DNA from: SFDP01 sp051891855
GTDB lineage: Bacteria > Bacillota > Clostridia > Lachnospirales > Lachnospiraceae
Direction: 5' to 3'
Assembly (NCBI GenBank): GCA_051891855.1
Contig: JBJFFP010000024.1
Coordinates: 55,567-119,566, forward strand
DNA: 64,000 nucleotides
Shown: positions 8,273 to 17,517 of the stretch, in pieces
Numbering within the stretch: the first letter of the stretch is position 1
How the letters are laid out: each line of letters opens with the position of its first letter
The notes under the pieces: generated by a model
Databases searched by the model: none
The model's input: the letters and a program-made list of their open reading frames with translations, nothing else
Told to the model about the DNA's origin: nothing
Program-made: the position numbers and the translations under genes

Positions 8273-10095
8273 TTCATGTACTCCTTTTCGGAATCATTTT
8301 CCTTAGTAAAGTTAATCGTTTCTTTTCCATAATATAATCTGATTCCGGAATGCCATTCGTCTGCCTCCTCTGGGTTTAACAGCTCCGGTATCTGATTCAG
8401 GGGATCAAGCACTACATCCTTTTCTTCACTTTGTAACACTTCTATATTTTTCCAGTAAGCCCTGCCATACTCCTTCAGATTATCGTCTGCCAGCGTTTTC
8501 AGAGCAAATGCGGAGGTATACTGTTTCGGTTTACCCAAAGCAGTAATTCCCGCAAGGAGAATAACTGTCACTGCAAGGATTTTCAGATACCTGACCTTAT
8601 TGGGAAATAACTGCTGTCGGTCAGGACAGTATTTTCGTTTAAACCAGCCCGTCAAATAAGCTGTATTGATCAGCAGTAGCAGAATCCACTGTAAATACAT
8701 AATATTTAAGTATCTTCCTGCCGTTGCTGTGGATGTGGTATATAAGGGAGCAAAAAATAAAGCCGCCATATAGCACCAGCTGTAGGCCATTACTAGAAGA
8801 GGATAGGAAAAGGAGAAGCCCACCCCTTTCATTATCTCCCAAAACAGTGGTATGCTAAACAGAACTAAGGCAAACACTGTCCAATGCATCCATTTACCCA
8901 GCATATATTCAAGAGAAGTTTTAAAAGCCAATATTCCTGCTTCTATTATGCCATATCCTTCTGTTATGGCCATTTTATCAAAATTGCCGGGAGCTATACT
9001 GTTAATCCCAAAGCCAATGAAAAAGAGAACACAGACAATTCCCATTTGGTAATACTTTCTCCAGCTTCGTGTAAGGGTAATTACCAAAAGAATAGAAGCG
9101 GTAAGGAAAATGGTGCCTACTCCCGTTACATAATTACCACCTCCAACATAAATCGCTGCCAAAGCCGCTCCCAATAGATTTATCCGGCCTCCTTTTTTTA
9201 AAACCATCCGCAGCATTAAGGCCAGCATACATAGAAGAATACTGTAAGACCCAATATAGTGTATGGCTCCATTGTACCAGAAAAAAGCCGATTGTTTAAC
9301 CGGAATACATTGAATTGCCATGAACAAATACATCAGAATAATTACTCCGCTACTGTTCTTATCCGCTTTTAATAAATCCTGTAAAACTGTTCGAAGGAAA
9401 AACCAGCCGGACAGACTGAGCAATAAGATAAACACTGCAGGTACAACCCCATAAAAGTCTTCCTTAAATACCCCCGGCTGTAAAGCCATCAGAAAGGTAG
9501 AGCTATAGGTTCCCTGCCAGCCAAAGTAGACCCTTCCCACGGTGATACAGGCCATTTTTACAGCCTCTAACACGGAGCCGGTCTGCTCCCAGATTTCATG
9601 GACGTAAACACTGAAAACATAATCATCTGCTCTGGCAAATACATAAGGAGAGAGCAATAAAATGGGAATCAGACTAAGGAGAAAAACCACGAAAAGAATG
9701 TATTTTAACCGGAGGATAAATTGAGTATCCTTATCCGTTGAAGTTTCAGGGAAGAAACCTGCTATTTGCCTTTTTGCCGTTCTTTTTCCCAGGCAGCGTG
9801 CAAACCATAGTGCCCCCACGTAATAGATGATCTGCAAAGTCTGCATCAATCTGCTTTTCTCGATTCCCCGGGTGGTATACACCGAAAACAGAATCCCACC
9901 GTAAAGGATTAAAGCAAAAATAATCAGTACCGCTTTATTTCTTTCTCCGGTTTCTCTAAGGCGGTCGGGATGATAAAAGCAGAAAATGGCAGTCAGAAAA
10001 AACACAAGGATAAAAACAGGATTAATCCAACGTTCAAACAACAAATAAATCAGATAGTATAAACTTAATACGGGTATTTTTATCAACTCTAGCAT
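8269..10095 (-). CDS. DUF6056-like polytopic membrane protein (copy 1)
   Basis: The ATG at 10095 (MLELIKIP) has GGGAG 8 bases upstream; the alternative TTG at 10110 does not. The 608-residue product has a roughly 150-residue N-terminal membrane extension absent from the other copies here. The core then shows ARADDYVFSVYVHEIW, WQGTYSSTF, LQPGVF, GGGNYVTG, APGNFD and AGRYLN, a set of blocks shared with the proteins at 27750, 53210 and 54798. Family name is by recognition and unverified. The DD motif in the first outer loop resembles the catalytic acidic residues of GT-C enzymes, so an extracytoplasmic sugar transferase is plausible. Sandwiched between two GtrB-type genes that could supply its donor. 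Confidence 0.72.
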   Translation of the reverse strand: MLELIKIPVLSLYYLIYLLFERWINPVFILVFFLTAIFCFYHPDRLRETGERNKAVLIIFALILYGGILFSVYTTRGIEKSRLMQTLQIIYYVGALWFARCLGKRTAKRQIAGFFPETSTDKDTQFILRLKYILFVVFLLSLIPILLLSPYVFARADDYVFSVYVHEIWEQTGSVLEAVKMACITVGRVYFGWQGTYSSTFLMALQPGVFKEDFYGVVPAVFILLLSLSGWFFLRTVLQDLLKADKNSSGVIILMYLFMAIQCIPVKQSAFFWYNGAIHYIGSYSILLCMLALMLRMVLKKGGRINLLGAALAAIYVGGGNYVTGVGTIFLTASILLVITLTRSWRKYYQMGIVCVLFFIGFGINSIAPGNFDKMAITEGYGIIEAGILAFKTSLEYMLGKWMHWTVFALVLFSIPLFWEIMKGVGFSFSYPLLVMAYSWCYMAALFFAPLYTTSTATAGRYLNIMYLQWILLLLINTAYLTGWFKRKYCPDRQQLFPNKVRYLKILAVTVILLAGITALGKPKQYTSAFALKTLADDNLKEYGRAYWKNIEVLQSEEKDVVLDPLNQIPELLNPEEADEWHSGIRLYYGKETINFTKENDSEKEYMK

Positions 10096-10138
10096 TTTAT
10101 CTTCTCCCAATTTCCTGATACTTCAATCACCTCTATCC

Positions 10139-11113
10139 TCATTGCTCCTCCTTCTTGTTGTTCCAGATTACGGAGTCGATAATGTACCTGGGCCTGCCCT
10201 TGGCCTCCATATAGAGCTTTCCGATATATTCACCGATAATTCCCAAAGAAAGCAGGGTTACACCATTCATAATCAGCGTTATCATAATGCTGGTAGTATA
10301 TCCGGCAATATTATCTCCCCGTATCCAGCCAATAAGGCTGAAAACCGCTACAAACACCCCAAACAGACAGGTAATCAATCCCAGCGAAGTGATGATTCTC
10401 AAAGGCTTTATACTTAAGGAGGTAATTCCGTCCGTTGCCAGCTTCAGCATCTTCTGAATCGTATATTTAGATTGGCCTGCCTCTCTCTTTTTTACCTCAA
10501 AATAAACGATGTCCGACTGAAAGCCCAGAGTGGGAATTAAACCACGAATAAACAGATTAACCTCCTTATATTCTGCCAATGCCCGGATGGCTTTCCCGGA
10601 TAAAAGACGATAGTCTGCGTGGTTAGTAATGATCTCACATCCCAAACAATGCAAAAGCCTGTAATACAGCGTAGCCGTTGCCTTTTTTAAAAAGCCGTCG
10701 GTGCTTCTGTCCCTTCTGACGCCATACACAATATCACATCCCCTGTTATAACAGGCAATAAATTCATCCATGGCTTCAATATCCTGCTGAAGATCTGCAT
10801 CGATGGTTATCACCATATCCGCATCATCTTTGGCATAAAGCATCCCGGCCAGAATCGCACTCTGATGACCAAAATTTGTCGAAAAGTTAATGACTCCGAT
10901 CATGGAATTTTGTTTTGTGGCCTGATGCAGAAGAAAAAGCGTCTTGTCCCGGCTGCCGTCATTAACAAACAGGAGCTTGCTTTCCGCAGAAATTATCTTT
11001 TCCTGAATAAGCCGGTTCATTTTCTCGGTCAGAACCTCCACCGTTTTTTCAATCACTTCTTCTTCATTATAGCAGGGTACTACCAGATAAAGCTTATTCC
11101 CTCTTTTTTCCAT
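10139..11113 (-). CDS. GtrB-like polyprenyl-phosphate glycosyltransferase (GT2), paralogue
   Basis: The 324-residue product has VVPCYNEEEV (11-20), NDGSRD near 51-56 and DADLQQD (105-111), followed by two C-terminal membrane hairpins at about 230-300. It is the classic GtrB arrangement for loading a sugar onto undecaprenyl phosphate. The acidic metal motif differs from the sister gene (DADLQQD against DCDGQDD), so the two may use different nucleotide sugars. It lies 28 bases from the DUF6056-like gene and is followed upstream by a GT4 gene and GtrA. Confidence 0.88.
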   Translation of the reverse strand: MEKRGNKLYLVVPCYNEEEVIEKTVEVLTEKMNRLIQEKIISAESKLLFVNDGSRDKTLFLLHQATKQNSMIGVINFSTNFGHQSAILAGMLYAKDDADMVITIDADLQQDIEAMDEFIACYNRGCDIVYGVRRDRSTDGFLKKATATLYYRLLHCLGCEIITNHADYRLLSGKAIRALAEYKEVNLFIRGLIPTLGFQSDIVYFEVKKREAGQSKYTIQKMLKLATDGITSLSIKPLRIITSLGLITCLFGVFVAVFSLIGWIRGDNIAGYTTSIMITLIMNGVTLLSLGIIGEYIGKLYMEAKGRPRYIIDSVIWNNKKEEQ

Positions 11114-11166
11114 TCCTATTCTCTTCCTTCTTTCTGCAATTCTCAGACAAAGAGTTTTTCGTTCTA

Positions 11167-12219
11167 CTATAGCATATTTCGATAGATAGCCGTTAATTTT
11201 TTTATGTTTTTCTCCAGATTGTACTCCTGTGCAATCTTTCTTAAAGCAGCCTGTCCTAATTCTTTTTGCAGTTCAACATCCTCCAGGCATTTTCTGAGAG
11301 CTGCTTCCAAAGCCTCGCTGTCTTTTACCGGCACCAATAATCCGTTTTCTTCATGAATAAGCATCTGTGTAATTCCGCCAATCTCTGTTCCGATACAGGC
11401 ACAACCGAAGGCCATCCCTTCCAAAAGAGAAATGGGATGCCCCTCAAAATATGAGGGAAGCACAAAGAGATTGCATTCTCTCAGCAGCTTTTCCTTTTCC
11501 TCTGTGCCAATCCATCCGGGCTGAACAATCCATGTTCCCATGGCATCTGCCTGAGCCTTTAACTGGGAATCCTCCCAAACTCCTCCAAGATACAATCGTA
11601 AATCAGGAAATTCCTTTTTCAGCCCCCCACAGGCCACAAGAAGCTCCTCTATTCCTTTCTCCTTGCACATCCTCCCTAAAAAGAGAATTTTCTGTCCGGT
11701 ATAGTCTTTAGTGTACTTCTCAGGGAGCAGAATGGCATTGGGAAAAAGCACCAGCTTCTCCTCTCCTGTAATCCGGGCAAATATTTCCCACAGATAGGGA
11801 GCAATAACCAATATCCGGTGGGCCTGCTCCAAGGTTTTTCTAATCAGTCTCTGCCTGCCCGGCCCGCACTGCTCAAAATAGAAGTCCCGGATATTTCCTC
11901 CATGTTGATGAATAAGAATTTTTCTGTGATTTAAGCGGGCAATCCAGATAAAGGGAAGCTTGCGGTATATACTGGAATCCGAAGCCATATTCACATGAAT
12001 GAGATCATTCTTTCTGACTAAAGCTATGAATTGAAACAGTGCCTTTGCGGCCACCCACAGCTTATGCCATTTGCTTCCGTCCTCCATAGTCCCGAGATAA
12101 GTCAGCTCCACCTGCTTATCCAATCCTGCCCGATAATAATCATTGACCACAGCTGAGACACCGCCCTTAACCGTTCTGGCAGGCCCTATCATTAACACTT
12201 TAATCTGTGTATTCTTCAT
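11167..12219 (-). CDS. GT4 family glycosyltransferase
   Basis: A 350-residue GT-B fold enzyme of normal GT4 length. The N-terminal domain begins KVLMIGPARTVKGGVSAVV, typical for acceptor binding, and the C-terminal domain has FLGRMCKEKGI (180-190) and the E-x7-E motif at E259 and E267 followed by GMAFG. It should transfer a sugar from a nucleotide donor to the lipid-linked repeat unit in the cytoplasm. The start is reached through an unusual leader: the strong AGGAGG at 12241-12246 lies 21 bases away and directs a four-codon reading frame whose stop overlaps this ATG. Confidence 0.88.
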   Translation of the reverse strand: MKNTQIKVLMIGPARTVKGGVSAVVNDYYRAGLDKQVELTYLGTMEDGSKWHKLWVAAKALFQFIALVRKNDLIHVNMASDSSIYRKLPFIWIARLNHRKILIHQHGGNIRDFYFEQCGPGRQRLIRKTLEQAHRILVIAPYLWEIFARITGEEKLVLFPNAILLPEKYTKDYTGQKILFLGRMCKEKGIEELLVACGGLKKEFPDLRLYLGGVWEDSQLKAQADAMGTWIVQPGWIGTEEKEKLLRECNLFVLPSYFEGHPISLLEGMAFGCACIGTEIGGITQMLIHEENGLLVPVKDSEALEAALRKCLEDVELQKELGQAALRKIAQEYNLEKNIKKLTAIYRNML

Positions 12220-12246
12220 AAATTACCCATTTTTCAATGGCCTCCT
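12216..12246 (-). promoter_or_regulatory. Strong ribosome site and 4-codon leader frame before the GT4 gene
   Basis: AGGAGG (12241-12246) is followed after 10 bases by ATG-GGT-AAT-TTA-TGA (12230-12216). The TGA overlaps the GT4 start ATG (12219-12217) in the ATGA manner. The GT4 frame itself has an in-frame TAA two codons upstream, so the GT4 cannot start earlier. This suggests translational coupling through a mini-frame, or a ribosome site kept from an older start. Confidence 0.4.
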
Positions 12247-12269
12247 GACTCCACTGTCCGGTAATGGAT

Positions 12270-12725
12270 TTATTTCCCTTGTTCATAATCTTCACCCTTT
12301 TCGTCTCCATGTTTTCGGAATACAAAAAATTTCTGTCCAAAATAATTGAGTACCACGAAGATACACATGCCAAAGAGCATGCTGATCTGTTCAAATATAG
12401 ACACCGACAGATTCAGGTTTCCCAGCAGTATACCCATCGCCGGCTGGGCAATGCTATAGGCCAGAAAATAGCAGACAATAATGTTGACTGCAAATCGTAC
12501 CACTTCCCTTCCCGACTTTTTTTCGGAGCGAAAGGTGAAGTACTTGTTGGCAAAGTAGCTGAAAATACTGCCGATCAGATAGTCCATTGCACTGGAAAGC
12601 CAATACCCCAGATGAAAAACGTTATAGGCAATGAACATAGCTGCCATTCCAATGAGAGTGTTCATGATTCCCACCACAATAAAACGGCTCTGCTCCAGAT
12701 TAAAAATTCTCTTGATCCAATTCAT
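12270..12725 (-). CDS. GtrA family membrane protein
   Basis: The 151-residue, four-membrane-segment protein has the usual GtrA length. FIVVGIMNTLIGM near the start and YLIGSIFSYFANKYFTFRSEKK at the end of the second segment pair are family hallmarks; a second FFVFRK closes the fourth segment. GtrA proteins are thought to flip polyprenyl-phosphate sugars made by GtrB so that GT-C enzymes can use them outside. Two GtrB-type genes lie downstream in the same run, so the set is complete apart from certainty about which GT-C enzyme is served. It is 37 bases after the aminotransferase gene. Confidence 0.88.
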   Translation of the reverse strand: MNWIKRIFNLEQSRFIVVGIMNTLIGMAAMFIAYNVFHLGYWLSSAMDYLIGSIFSYFANKYFTFRSEKKSGREVVRFAVNIIVCYFLAYSIAQPAMGILLGNLNLSVSIFEQISMLFGMCIFVVLNYFGQKFFVFRKHGDEKGEDYEQGK

Positions 12726-12762
12726 CTTCCTATCAGCAGACCTGCTGCTACAGCGGCAGGGT

Positions 12763-13863
12763 CTACACTCCTTTATATTCGTTACAGGCCTGAATGACCA
12801 GCTTTACTTCCTCATCCGTCATCTCCGGAAACAGAGGCAGGGTAGCGCAGTGAGAAGCCAGATACTCTGCATTGGGACAGTCTCCTTCCTTATAGCCCAG
12901 ATGGGCATAGGCCTTCTGCAGATGACAGGGTACCGGATAATGGCGATTGCACTCAATCTGTCTGTCCGCCATATAGCCTAAAAAATGCTCCGGGTCATCT
13001 ACCGTTACCACAAACAAATGGTAAACCGGTGTGGTATTTTCAGGGTGTGCCTGCATGGTCAATCGAGGATTGGTAATTTCTCGGATATAACGCTCCCCAA
13101 TTTCCTGTCTTCGCCGGGTCCACTTGGGAAGAAGCTTTAAGCTGACACTCAAAACTGCCCCCTGAATCCCCTCCAGGCGATAGTTGTAGCCGATTACATC
13201 ATGATAATAACGAATCTGACATCCCTGATTTTTTAGCATGGTAATATAATCAAAATGCTCCTTTTTTTTGCAGGTCACGCTTCCCCCCTCTCCAAAAGCA
13301 TAGAGATTCTTTCCGGGATAGAAGCTGAAGCAGCCCAAATCCACCAGGCCACCTGCCATTTTACCCTCATAAAGGGCACCATGAGACTGGGCGCAGTCCT
13401 CTACCACATAAAGGTTATGCTTTTTGGCTATGGCCTTTACCCGATTTACCTCGAAGGGCTGACCGTAAAGATGAACTCCGATAATCGCCTTTGTCCTTTG
13501 GTTAATCTTCTCCTCAATTTTATCCGGATCAATCTCCCAGGTATCTGCAGTACAGTCCACAAATACCGGTGTGGCACCGGTATAGCTTACTCCCCACGCA
13601 GTAGCAATATAAGTATTGGCCGGAACGATTACCTCGTCCCCTTCTTTGATTCCTAAAGCCAGCATGGCACAATGCAGAGCCGTAGTTCCGTTATTTACTC
13701 CTGCCGCATAGGGTACATTGCAGTATTGGGCAAATTCCTCATCAAACCTGTCCGCATATTTTCCGCCGGAAAAGGCAGTATCCTCACAGACTGCCCGCAT
13801 AGCCTCCATATAAGCCTCTTTGTGTGCCTGAAAATCTCTGGATAAATCAATTCGTTTTAGCAT
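12763..13863 (-). CDS. DegT/DnrJ/EryC1/StrS sugar aminotransferase
   Basis: The 366-residue product is a PLP-dependent sugar aminotransferase of normal length. NNGTTALHCAMLAL (57-70) binds the cofactor phosphate, EDCAQSHGA (155-163) holds the ring-binding Asp, and the Schiff-base lysine is Lys185 in SFYPGKN. It would aminate a keto group on a nucleotide-linked 4- or 3-keto-6-deoxyhexose. The closest relative in the window is the FdtB-like gene at 33272, of identical length. Unlike that one, this gene has no ketoisomerase neighbour, so the position of amination is uncertain. The upstream GT2 gene ends 12 bases before its ATG. Confidence 0.9.
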   Translation of the reverse strand: MLKRIDLSRDFQAHKEAYMEAMRAVCEDTAFSGGKYADRFDEEFAQYCNVPYAAGVNNGTTALHCAMLALGIKEGDEVIVPANTYIATAWGVSYTGATPVFVDCTADTWEIDPDKIEEKINQRTKAIIGVHLYGQPFEVNRVKAIAKKHNLYVVEDCAQSHGALYEGKMAGGLVDLGCFSFYPGKNLYAFGEGGSVTCKKKEHFDYITMLKNQGCQIRYYHDVIGYNYRLEGIQGAVLSVSLKLLPKWTRRRQEIGERYIREITNPRLTMQAHPENTTPVYHLFVVTVDDPEHFLGYMADRQIECNRHYPVPCHLQKAYAHLGYKEGDCPNAEYLASHCATLPLFPEMTDEEVKLVIQACNEYKGV

Positions 13864-13875
13864 ACTCTCTCCATT

Positions 13876-14631
13876 CTATCTCTTAGAAGTCTTCCTTTGC
13901 TCCTCCTGGTGAAACGCTTTCTTTAATCTTACCATCTGTACAAGGTAATTCTTCACCGTCTTTGCTACCTTAACCGTAGTATTATAATCTTCCTGCCATT
14001 CCACCGGAAGATCACAAATATTCATCTCATCCCGCTCAGCCCGTAAAAGAAACTCAATGGTATAGAACCAGCCGTTTTCCTTACTGCTCTCCTTCACCAG
14101 TCTTTCCGCCGCTTCCTTTCTCAAAAAGGTAAAGCCACAGACGGCATCCGTAGCCTTCATACCAAAAACAGTCTTCAGCAGAAATACCAGCCCCGCTGAA
14201 GTTATTTTTCTGTACCACTTCCGTCCTCTGGTATCAGACTGTTTGCTGAAACGGGTACCGTTCACATAATCCAGCTGCGGCAAAGTTTCAAACAAGTGGA
14301 TGGTCTTTCCCAAATATTTTAAATCTGTGGATAAATCAATATCCATATAGCCCACAACATCACTTTCGTTTAGCTCAATCCCCTTACGGAAGGCTACTCC
14401 CACTCCCCGTTCTCCCACACGGACATAACGAACCTGGGAATATTTTGCTTCCAGCCGTTTTCCGATCTCGGGAGTATCATCCGTGGAACCATTGTCCAGA
14501 ATCAATAGCTGATAGGGAATGGTTACATTTTTCTGCAGATATGCCATAGTCTGTTCGATCCCTCTTTCCAGACGAAGCTTCTCATTTAAAACCGGAAATA
14601 ACAGGGTAATACTCATTGCTTCTTTTTTCAC
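13876..14631 (-). CDS. GT2 dolichyl-phosphate-sugar-synthase-like glycosyltransferase
   Basis: A soluble 251-residue GT2 enzyme. LLFPVLNE (10-17), DNGSTDD (46-52) and the DID metal site (97-99) give the fold, and the absence of C-terminal membrane segments matches the short DPM1/DPG1 type that loads a sugar onto a polyprenyl phosphate. FKGT-like GVAFRKGI (78-85) is also typical of that group. The GTG at 14631 is chosen because AAGGTGG precedes it by 7 bases; it overlaps the stop of the upstream gene by 4 bases, indicating tight coupling of the two GT2 genes. Confidence 0.83.
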   Translation of the reverse strand: MKKEAMSITLLFPVLNEKLRLERGIEQTMAYLQKNVTIPYQLLILDNGSTDDTPEIGKRLEAKYSQVRYVRVGERGVGVAFRKGIELNESDVVGYMDIDLSTDLKYLGKTIHLFETLPQLDYVNGTRFSKQSDTRGRKWYRKITSAGLVFLLKTVFGMKATDAVCGFTFLRKEAAERLVKESSKENGWFYTIEFLLRAERDEMNICDLPVEWQEDYNTTVKVAKTVKNYLVQMVRLKKAFHQEEQRKTSKR

Positions 14632-15578
14632 TCTTTTGCCACCTTTTCAATATCGGAAATCAAATAACGCTGCTGCTTGAAAATCAGATTTAACAACACT
14701 GACAAATATTTTAACACAATAGTCAGTAGGGAGAACACCCCAAAAAAGCCTAATGCCAAAAAGGCCATAGTGGAAATCCAGCCCTCAACCACCGCGGCTG
14801 ACCGTAAAACATCCCGCAAAATATAAATCCCTACTCCTATGGTAATCAGTAAAAATACACAGCTGACAATAAAAGAAAGCCGTTCCATTACATTGGTAAA
14901 ATAAATAAAGGAATCCAATGCCAGCAAAGCCCGCTCCCCTGTCCCTCTCCTTTTGCCCCCCTTCTTTTCGGAAAGCTGACTATAGTTAAGGACATCCATC
15001 TTCAGTCCGCAGTTGGCATATACCGCCTTTCGATAGGGAATGTACTGCCCCAGGGTCTTGATTCGGTTTATGGCCCTTCTGGATACAATCCTCAGAGTCT
15101 CCGGACCGATAATTGCCTTTCCTTTACTGGTGTGATTGTATAAGCTGTAAAAAATGCGGGAGGTAAGGCGAATGTGATCGTTGGTTCCTGCGGCTACAAT
15201 ATCATAGCCCTCCAGCATTCTTTCATATATTTGAAAAATAATATCCGGGGGATAGTCAATCTGAATCGTATCAAATTCATAGACAAAATCACCGATAGCC
15301 AAATCTCTTCCTGCATTCATAGCGCTTTCCAGCCCATGATAGAAGCTCATATGGATGATGTTGACCATAACCGGGCTGTTATTCTTTATAAGCCACGCCT
15401 TCAATTCCTCTATTGTGCCATCGGTGCAGCCGTCATCTACACAGACCATTTCAAAATCCTCAAAGGCTTCACTGAATCTTGGCAGTACCTGTTCCAAAAA
15501 GGGAAGTATCCTCTGCTCTTCGTTATGCAGATATACCACCAGGGAAATAAATTTCTTTTCTTTTTTTGCTGATTCCAC
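14628..15578 (-). CDS. GT2 glycosyltransferase with C-terminal membrane hairpin
   Basis: The 316-residue product starts with a GTG having GGAG 8 bases upstream. It has SLVVYLHNEE (12-21) and VDDGCTD (47-53). The usual acidic metal motif is replaced by FDTIQID near 117-123, so the metal site is divergent. Two strongly hydrophobic segments at about 230-295 anchor it. This is a GtrB-like topology with an atypical active site. It is coupled to the following DPM1-like gene by a 4-base overlap and follows the AAA-ATPase-like gene by 19 bases, so the latter's promoter probably also drives this run. Confidence 0.8.
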   Translation of the reverse strand: MESAKKEKKFISLVVYLHNEEQRILPFLEQVLPRFSEAFEDFEMVCVDDGCTDGTIEELKAWLIKNNSPVMVNIIHMSFYHGLESAMNAGRDLAIGDFVYEFDTIQIDYPPDIIFQIYERMLEGYDIVAAGTNDHIRLTSRIFYSLYNHTSKGKAIIGPETLRIVSRRAINRIKTLGQYIPYRKAVYANCGLKMDVLNYSQLSEKKGGKRRGTGERALLALDSFIYFTNVMERLSFIVSCVFLLITIGVGIYILRDVLRSAAVVEGWISTMAFLALGFFGVFSLLTIVLKYLSVLLNLIFKQQRYLISDIEKVAKE

Positions 15579-15597
15579 CTAAGTTTCTCCTTTATGT

Positions 15598-17451
15598 TTA
15601 CGTTACTATTTCAACCGTTTTTCCACTGAAAGCAACCCCATATTTTAAAATGGTCTTGATTCCTTTTTGAAGCATATCTGTATCATATTTTTTGTCATCA
15701 ATCTGACATCTGGCCTCCGTGGCCTGTACCCTAAGTGCTTCTTTTGCACAATTACTCCTTGCTTTCAGTTCAATGATAATGCCAGCCCGTTTAGGATCTC
15801 TTGGCATAAGTTGGATGTCATACCTCCCCTCTCCCGACTCCCGATTGGAGGTAACATAATAGTAATCATCCAGCATGGCACACAATCCAAGGACAAGCCC
15901 GTGATAGAAGCTCTCACCTACTGTATCAAAACTGCTTGCTGATTCAATTAGTAACTTCTGAAAATACTCCTTCAGCTCAGATGCATTATTCGTATACAAA
16001 GCCTCCTGAATCAATATTGCTGTCGAGGGAGGCATTATACTCCTTAGCTTCTGTAAAATCTCTTTTCTATACACATGGGCAATCTCCTGATTAGGTATAG
16101 AAACCTTACACATATAATCTCCCCCAAAGGCTTCATCTGTCATCACTGCCTTAAGGTAGCCTGCTACTAAAAGAAAGCTGTAGATGGATGATGGGTTATC
16201 TTTTATTTCCGGATAAATTACTCCGGTATCAATATAAGTCAAAATCTGCTCCCCTCGCAGCAGAGCATGGAGCCGTTCATAAATTTGTTCGTCAGCCTGG
16301 GTTAAAATTTCTCCGATAATTTCATTATTTCCCGTAGATTGCCAAAATGCCTTTGCCTTAAATTGATTTCCGAAATAATTGATAACAGACCATGGATTAA
16401 AAATCTCTGTATCTCCAAAGCGATAGCCATCGTACCATTTACAAATCTCTTCCACTTTTTGAGGTACACCATAATAATCAGCCATCTCCTCTACTTCCTG
16501 TCTGGTAAATCCAAAATATTTACTATAGCCGGTATCCATAATCGAATTGACCTTCAGATTATTCAGTCCGCTGAAAATACTTTCCTTTGCCACTCTTAAA
16601 ATACCGGTTAAAAAGCCGTAAGACAGATGCCGATTATCTTTAAGTCCGCCGGAAAAAAAATTCCTCATAAACTGAATAACTTCCTCATAGAAGCCGCATA
16701 AATACCCCTGCTGAATAGGAGTATCATATTCATCAATAATGACAATCGGAGCAATTTGGTAATGCTCATCAAGCATCTGGGACAACATCATCAATGAAAT
16801 TCTGTAATCATTCTCATTAGCCTGTTCACTGATGATCTTATGATAATATGCCTGATCACTGACTTTTGTACTGTCAGAAAGCTCAGAATGCCTGATAAAC
16901 TCAAGGCGTATCAATTTAGTAAGTAAATTATAGGTTTCTTCCCAGTTATTGCACTTTACATCCTTTAGTGTGATAAAAATAACCGGATACTTCCCTTGAT
17001 AAAGGCGGTATTTTTCCCCCTGCTTCCAAATCAGCTTATCCTTGAAATATATGGAGGTATCCTCATTGGTTTTCTCAAAAAAAGTACGAACCATATCCAT
17101 ATTCAAGGTTTTTCCAAAACGCCGCGGTCTGGTAAAAAGAGATACCATTGGCCGCTCATCCAGAAACTCCTTAATCATCATGGTTTTATCAATATAGTAA
17201 TACTCCGTTGAAGCCAGTCGATAATCGGATATCCCAATAGGCAGCGGCAGATTATCCGGGGTACTGTTCTTCCTGTACATTCCCGATTTCACACGATGAT
17301 CCACCGGCTTAGGTGTATTTAGCGGAATCAGCCAGGAACGCCCCTCTTTCCTCACTCCTTTGATTTTATCATCTTTACAGAGTGCAGTCACCCTTCTGTT
17401 ACTTAAACCCCAGAGCTTTGAAGCCTCTTTCACCGTCATCATCTCACTCAT
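15598..17451 (-). CDS. AAA-ATPase-like / PD-(D/E)XK nuclease-like protein with N-terminal HTH
   Basis: The 617-residue product has three parts. Residues 1-45 form a MerR/excisionase-type helix-turn-helix (MTVKEASKLWGLSNRRV, then the GRSWLIP wing). An AAA-ATPase-like domain follows with RPRRFGKT (108-115) in the Walker A place and IVIIDEYD (236-243) as Walker B. The C-terminus is PD-(D/E)XK-like, with D near 545 and IELK near 560-563. This ATPase/DUF1703-type family is widespread in gut Firmicutes and Bacteroidetes, and its function is unknown. The HTH fusion suggests DNA binding. It has its own consensus promoter and a GGTGG ribosome site, unlike the polysaccharide genes around it, and is probably an insert. 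Confidence 0.82.
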   Translation of the reverse strand: MSEMMTVKEASKLWGLSNRRVTALCKDDKIKGVRKEGRSWLIPLNTPKPVDHRVKSGMYRKNSTPDNLPLPIGISDYRLASTEYYYIDKTMMIKEFLDERPMVSLFTRPRRFGKTLNMDMVRTFFEKTNEDTSIYFKDKLIWKQGEKYRLYQGKYPVIFITLKDVKCNNWEETYNLLTKLIRLEFIRHSELSDSTKVSDQAYYHKIISEQANENDYRISLMMLSQMLDEHYQIAPIVIIDEYDTPIQQGYLCGFYEEVIQFMRNFFSGGLKDNRHLSYGFLTGILRVAKESIFSGLNNLKVNSIMDTGYSKYFGFTRQEVEEMADYYGVPQKVEEICKWYDGYRFGDTEIFNPWSVINYFGNQFKAKAFWQSTGNNEIIGEILTQADEQIYERLHALLRGEQILTYIDTGVIYPEIKDNPSSIYSFLLVAGYLKAVMTDEAFGGDYMCKVSIPNQEIAHVYRKEILQKLRSIMPPSTAILIQEALYTNNASELKEYFQKLLIESASSFDTVGESFYHGLVLGLCAMLDDYYYVTSNRESGEGRYDIQLMPRDPKRAGIIIELKARSNCAKEALRVQATEARCQIDDKKYDTDMLQKGIKTILKYGVAFSGKTVEIVT

Positions 17452-17488
17452 GCTCTATCACCACCTTTTTGGATATTCCTTTTCCTTA

Positions 17489-17517
17489 AGTATATTAACC
17501 CAAAAGAAGAATGTCAA
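17489..17517 (-). promoter_or_regulatory. Strong sigma-A promoter for the AAA-ATPase-like gene
   Basis: The minus strand has TTGACA (17512-17517), exactly 17 bases, then TATACT (17489-17494). The -35 is perfect and the -10 differs at one base. Transcription should start near 17482, giving a leader of about 30 bases to the ATG at 17451. The -35 sits inside one arm of the inverted repeat at 17505-17559. Confidence 0.75.

Noticed and set aside
12200..12394. Minus-strand frame overlapping the GtrA end and the GT4 start
   Set aside because: Frame-shifted reading of GtrA plus the gap; the ribosome site in the gap is better explained by the 4-codon leader.
12264..12797. 177-codon plus-strand frame over GtrA
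   Set aside because: Antisense to GtrA; the minus-strand protein has clear family hallmarks and the plus frame has none.
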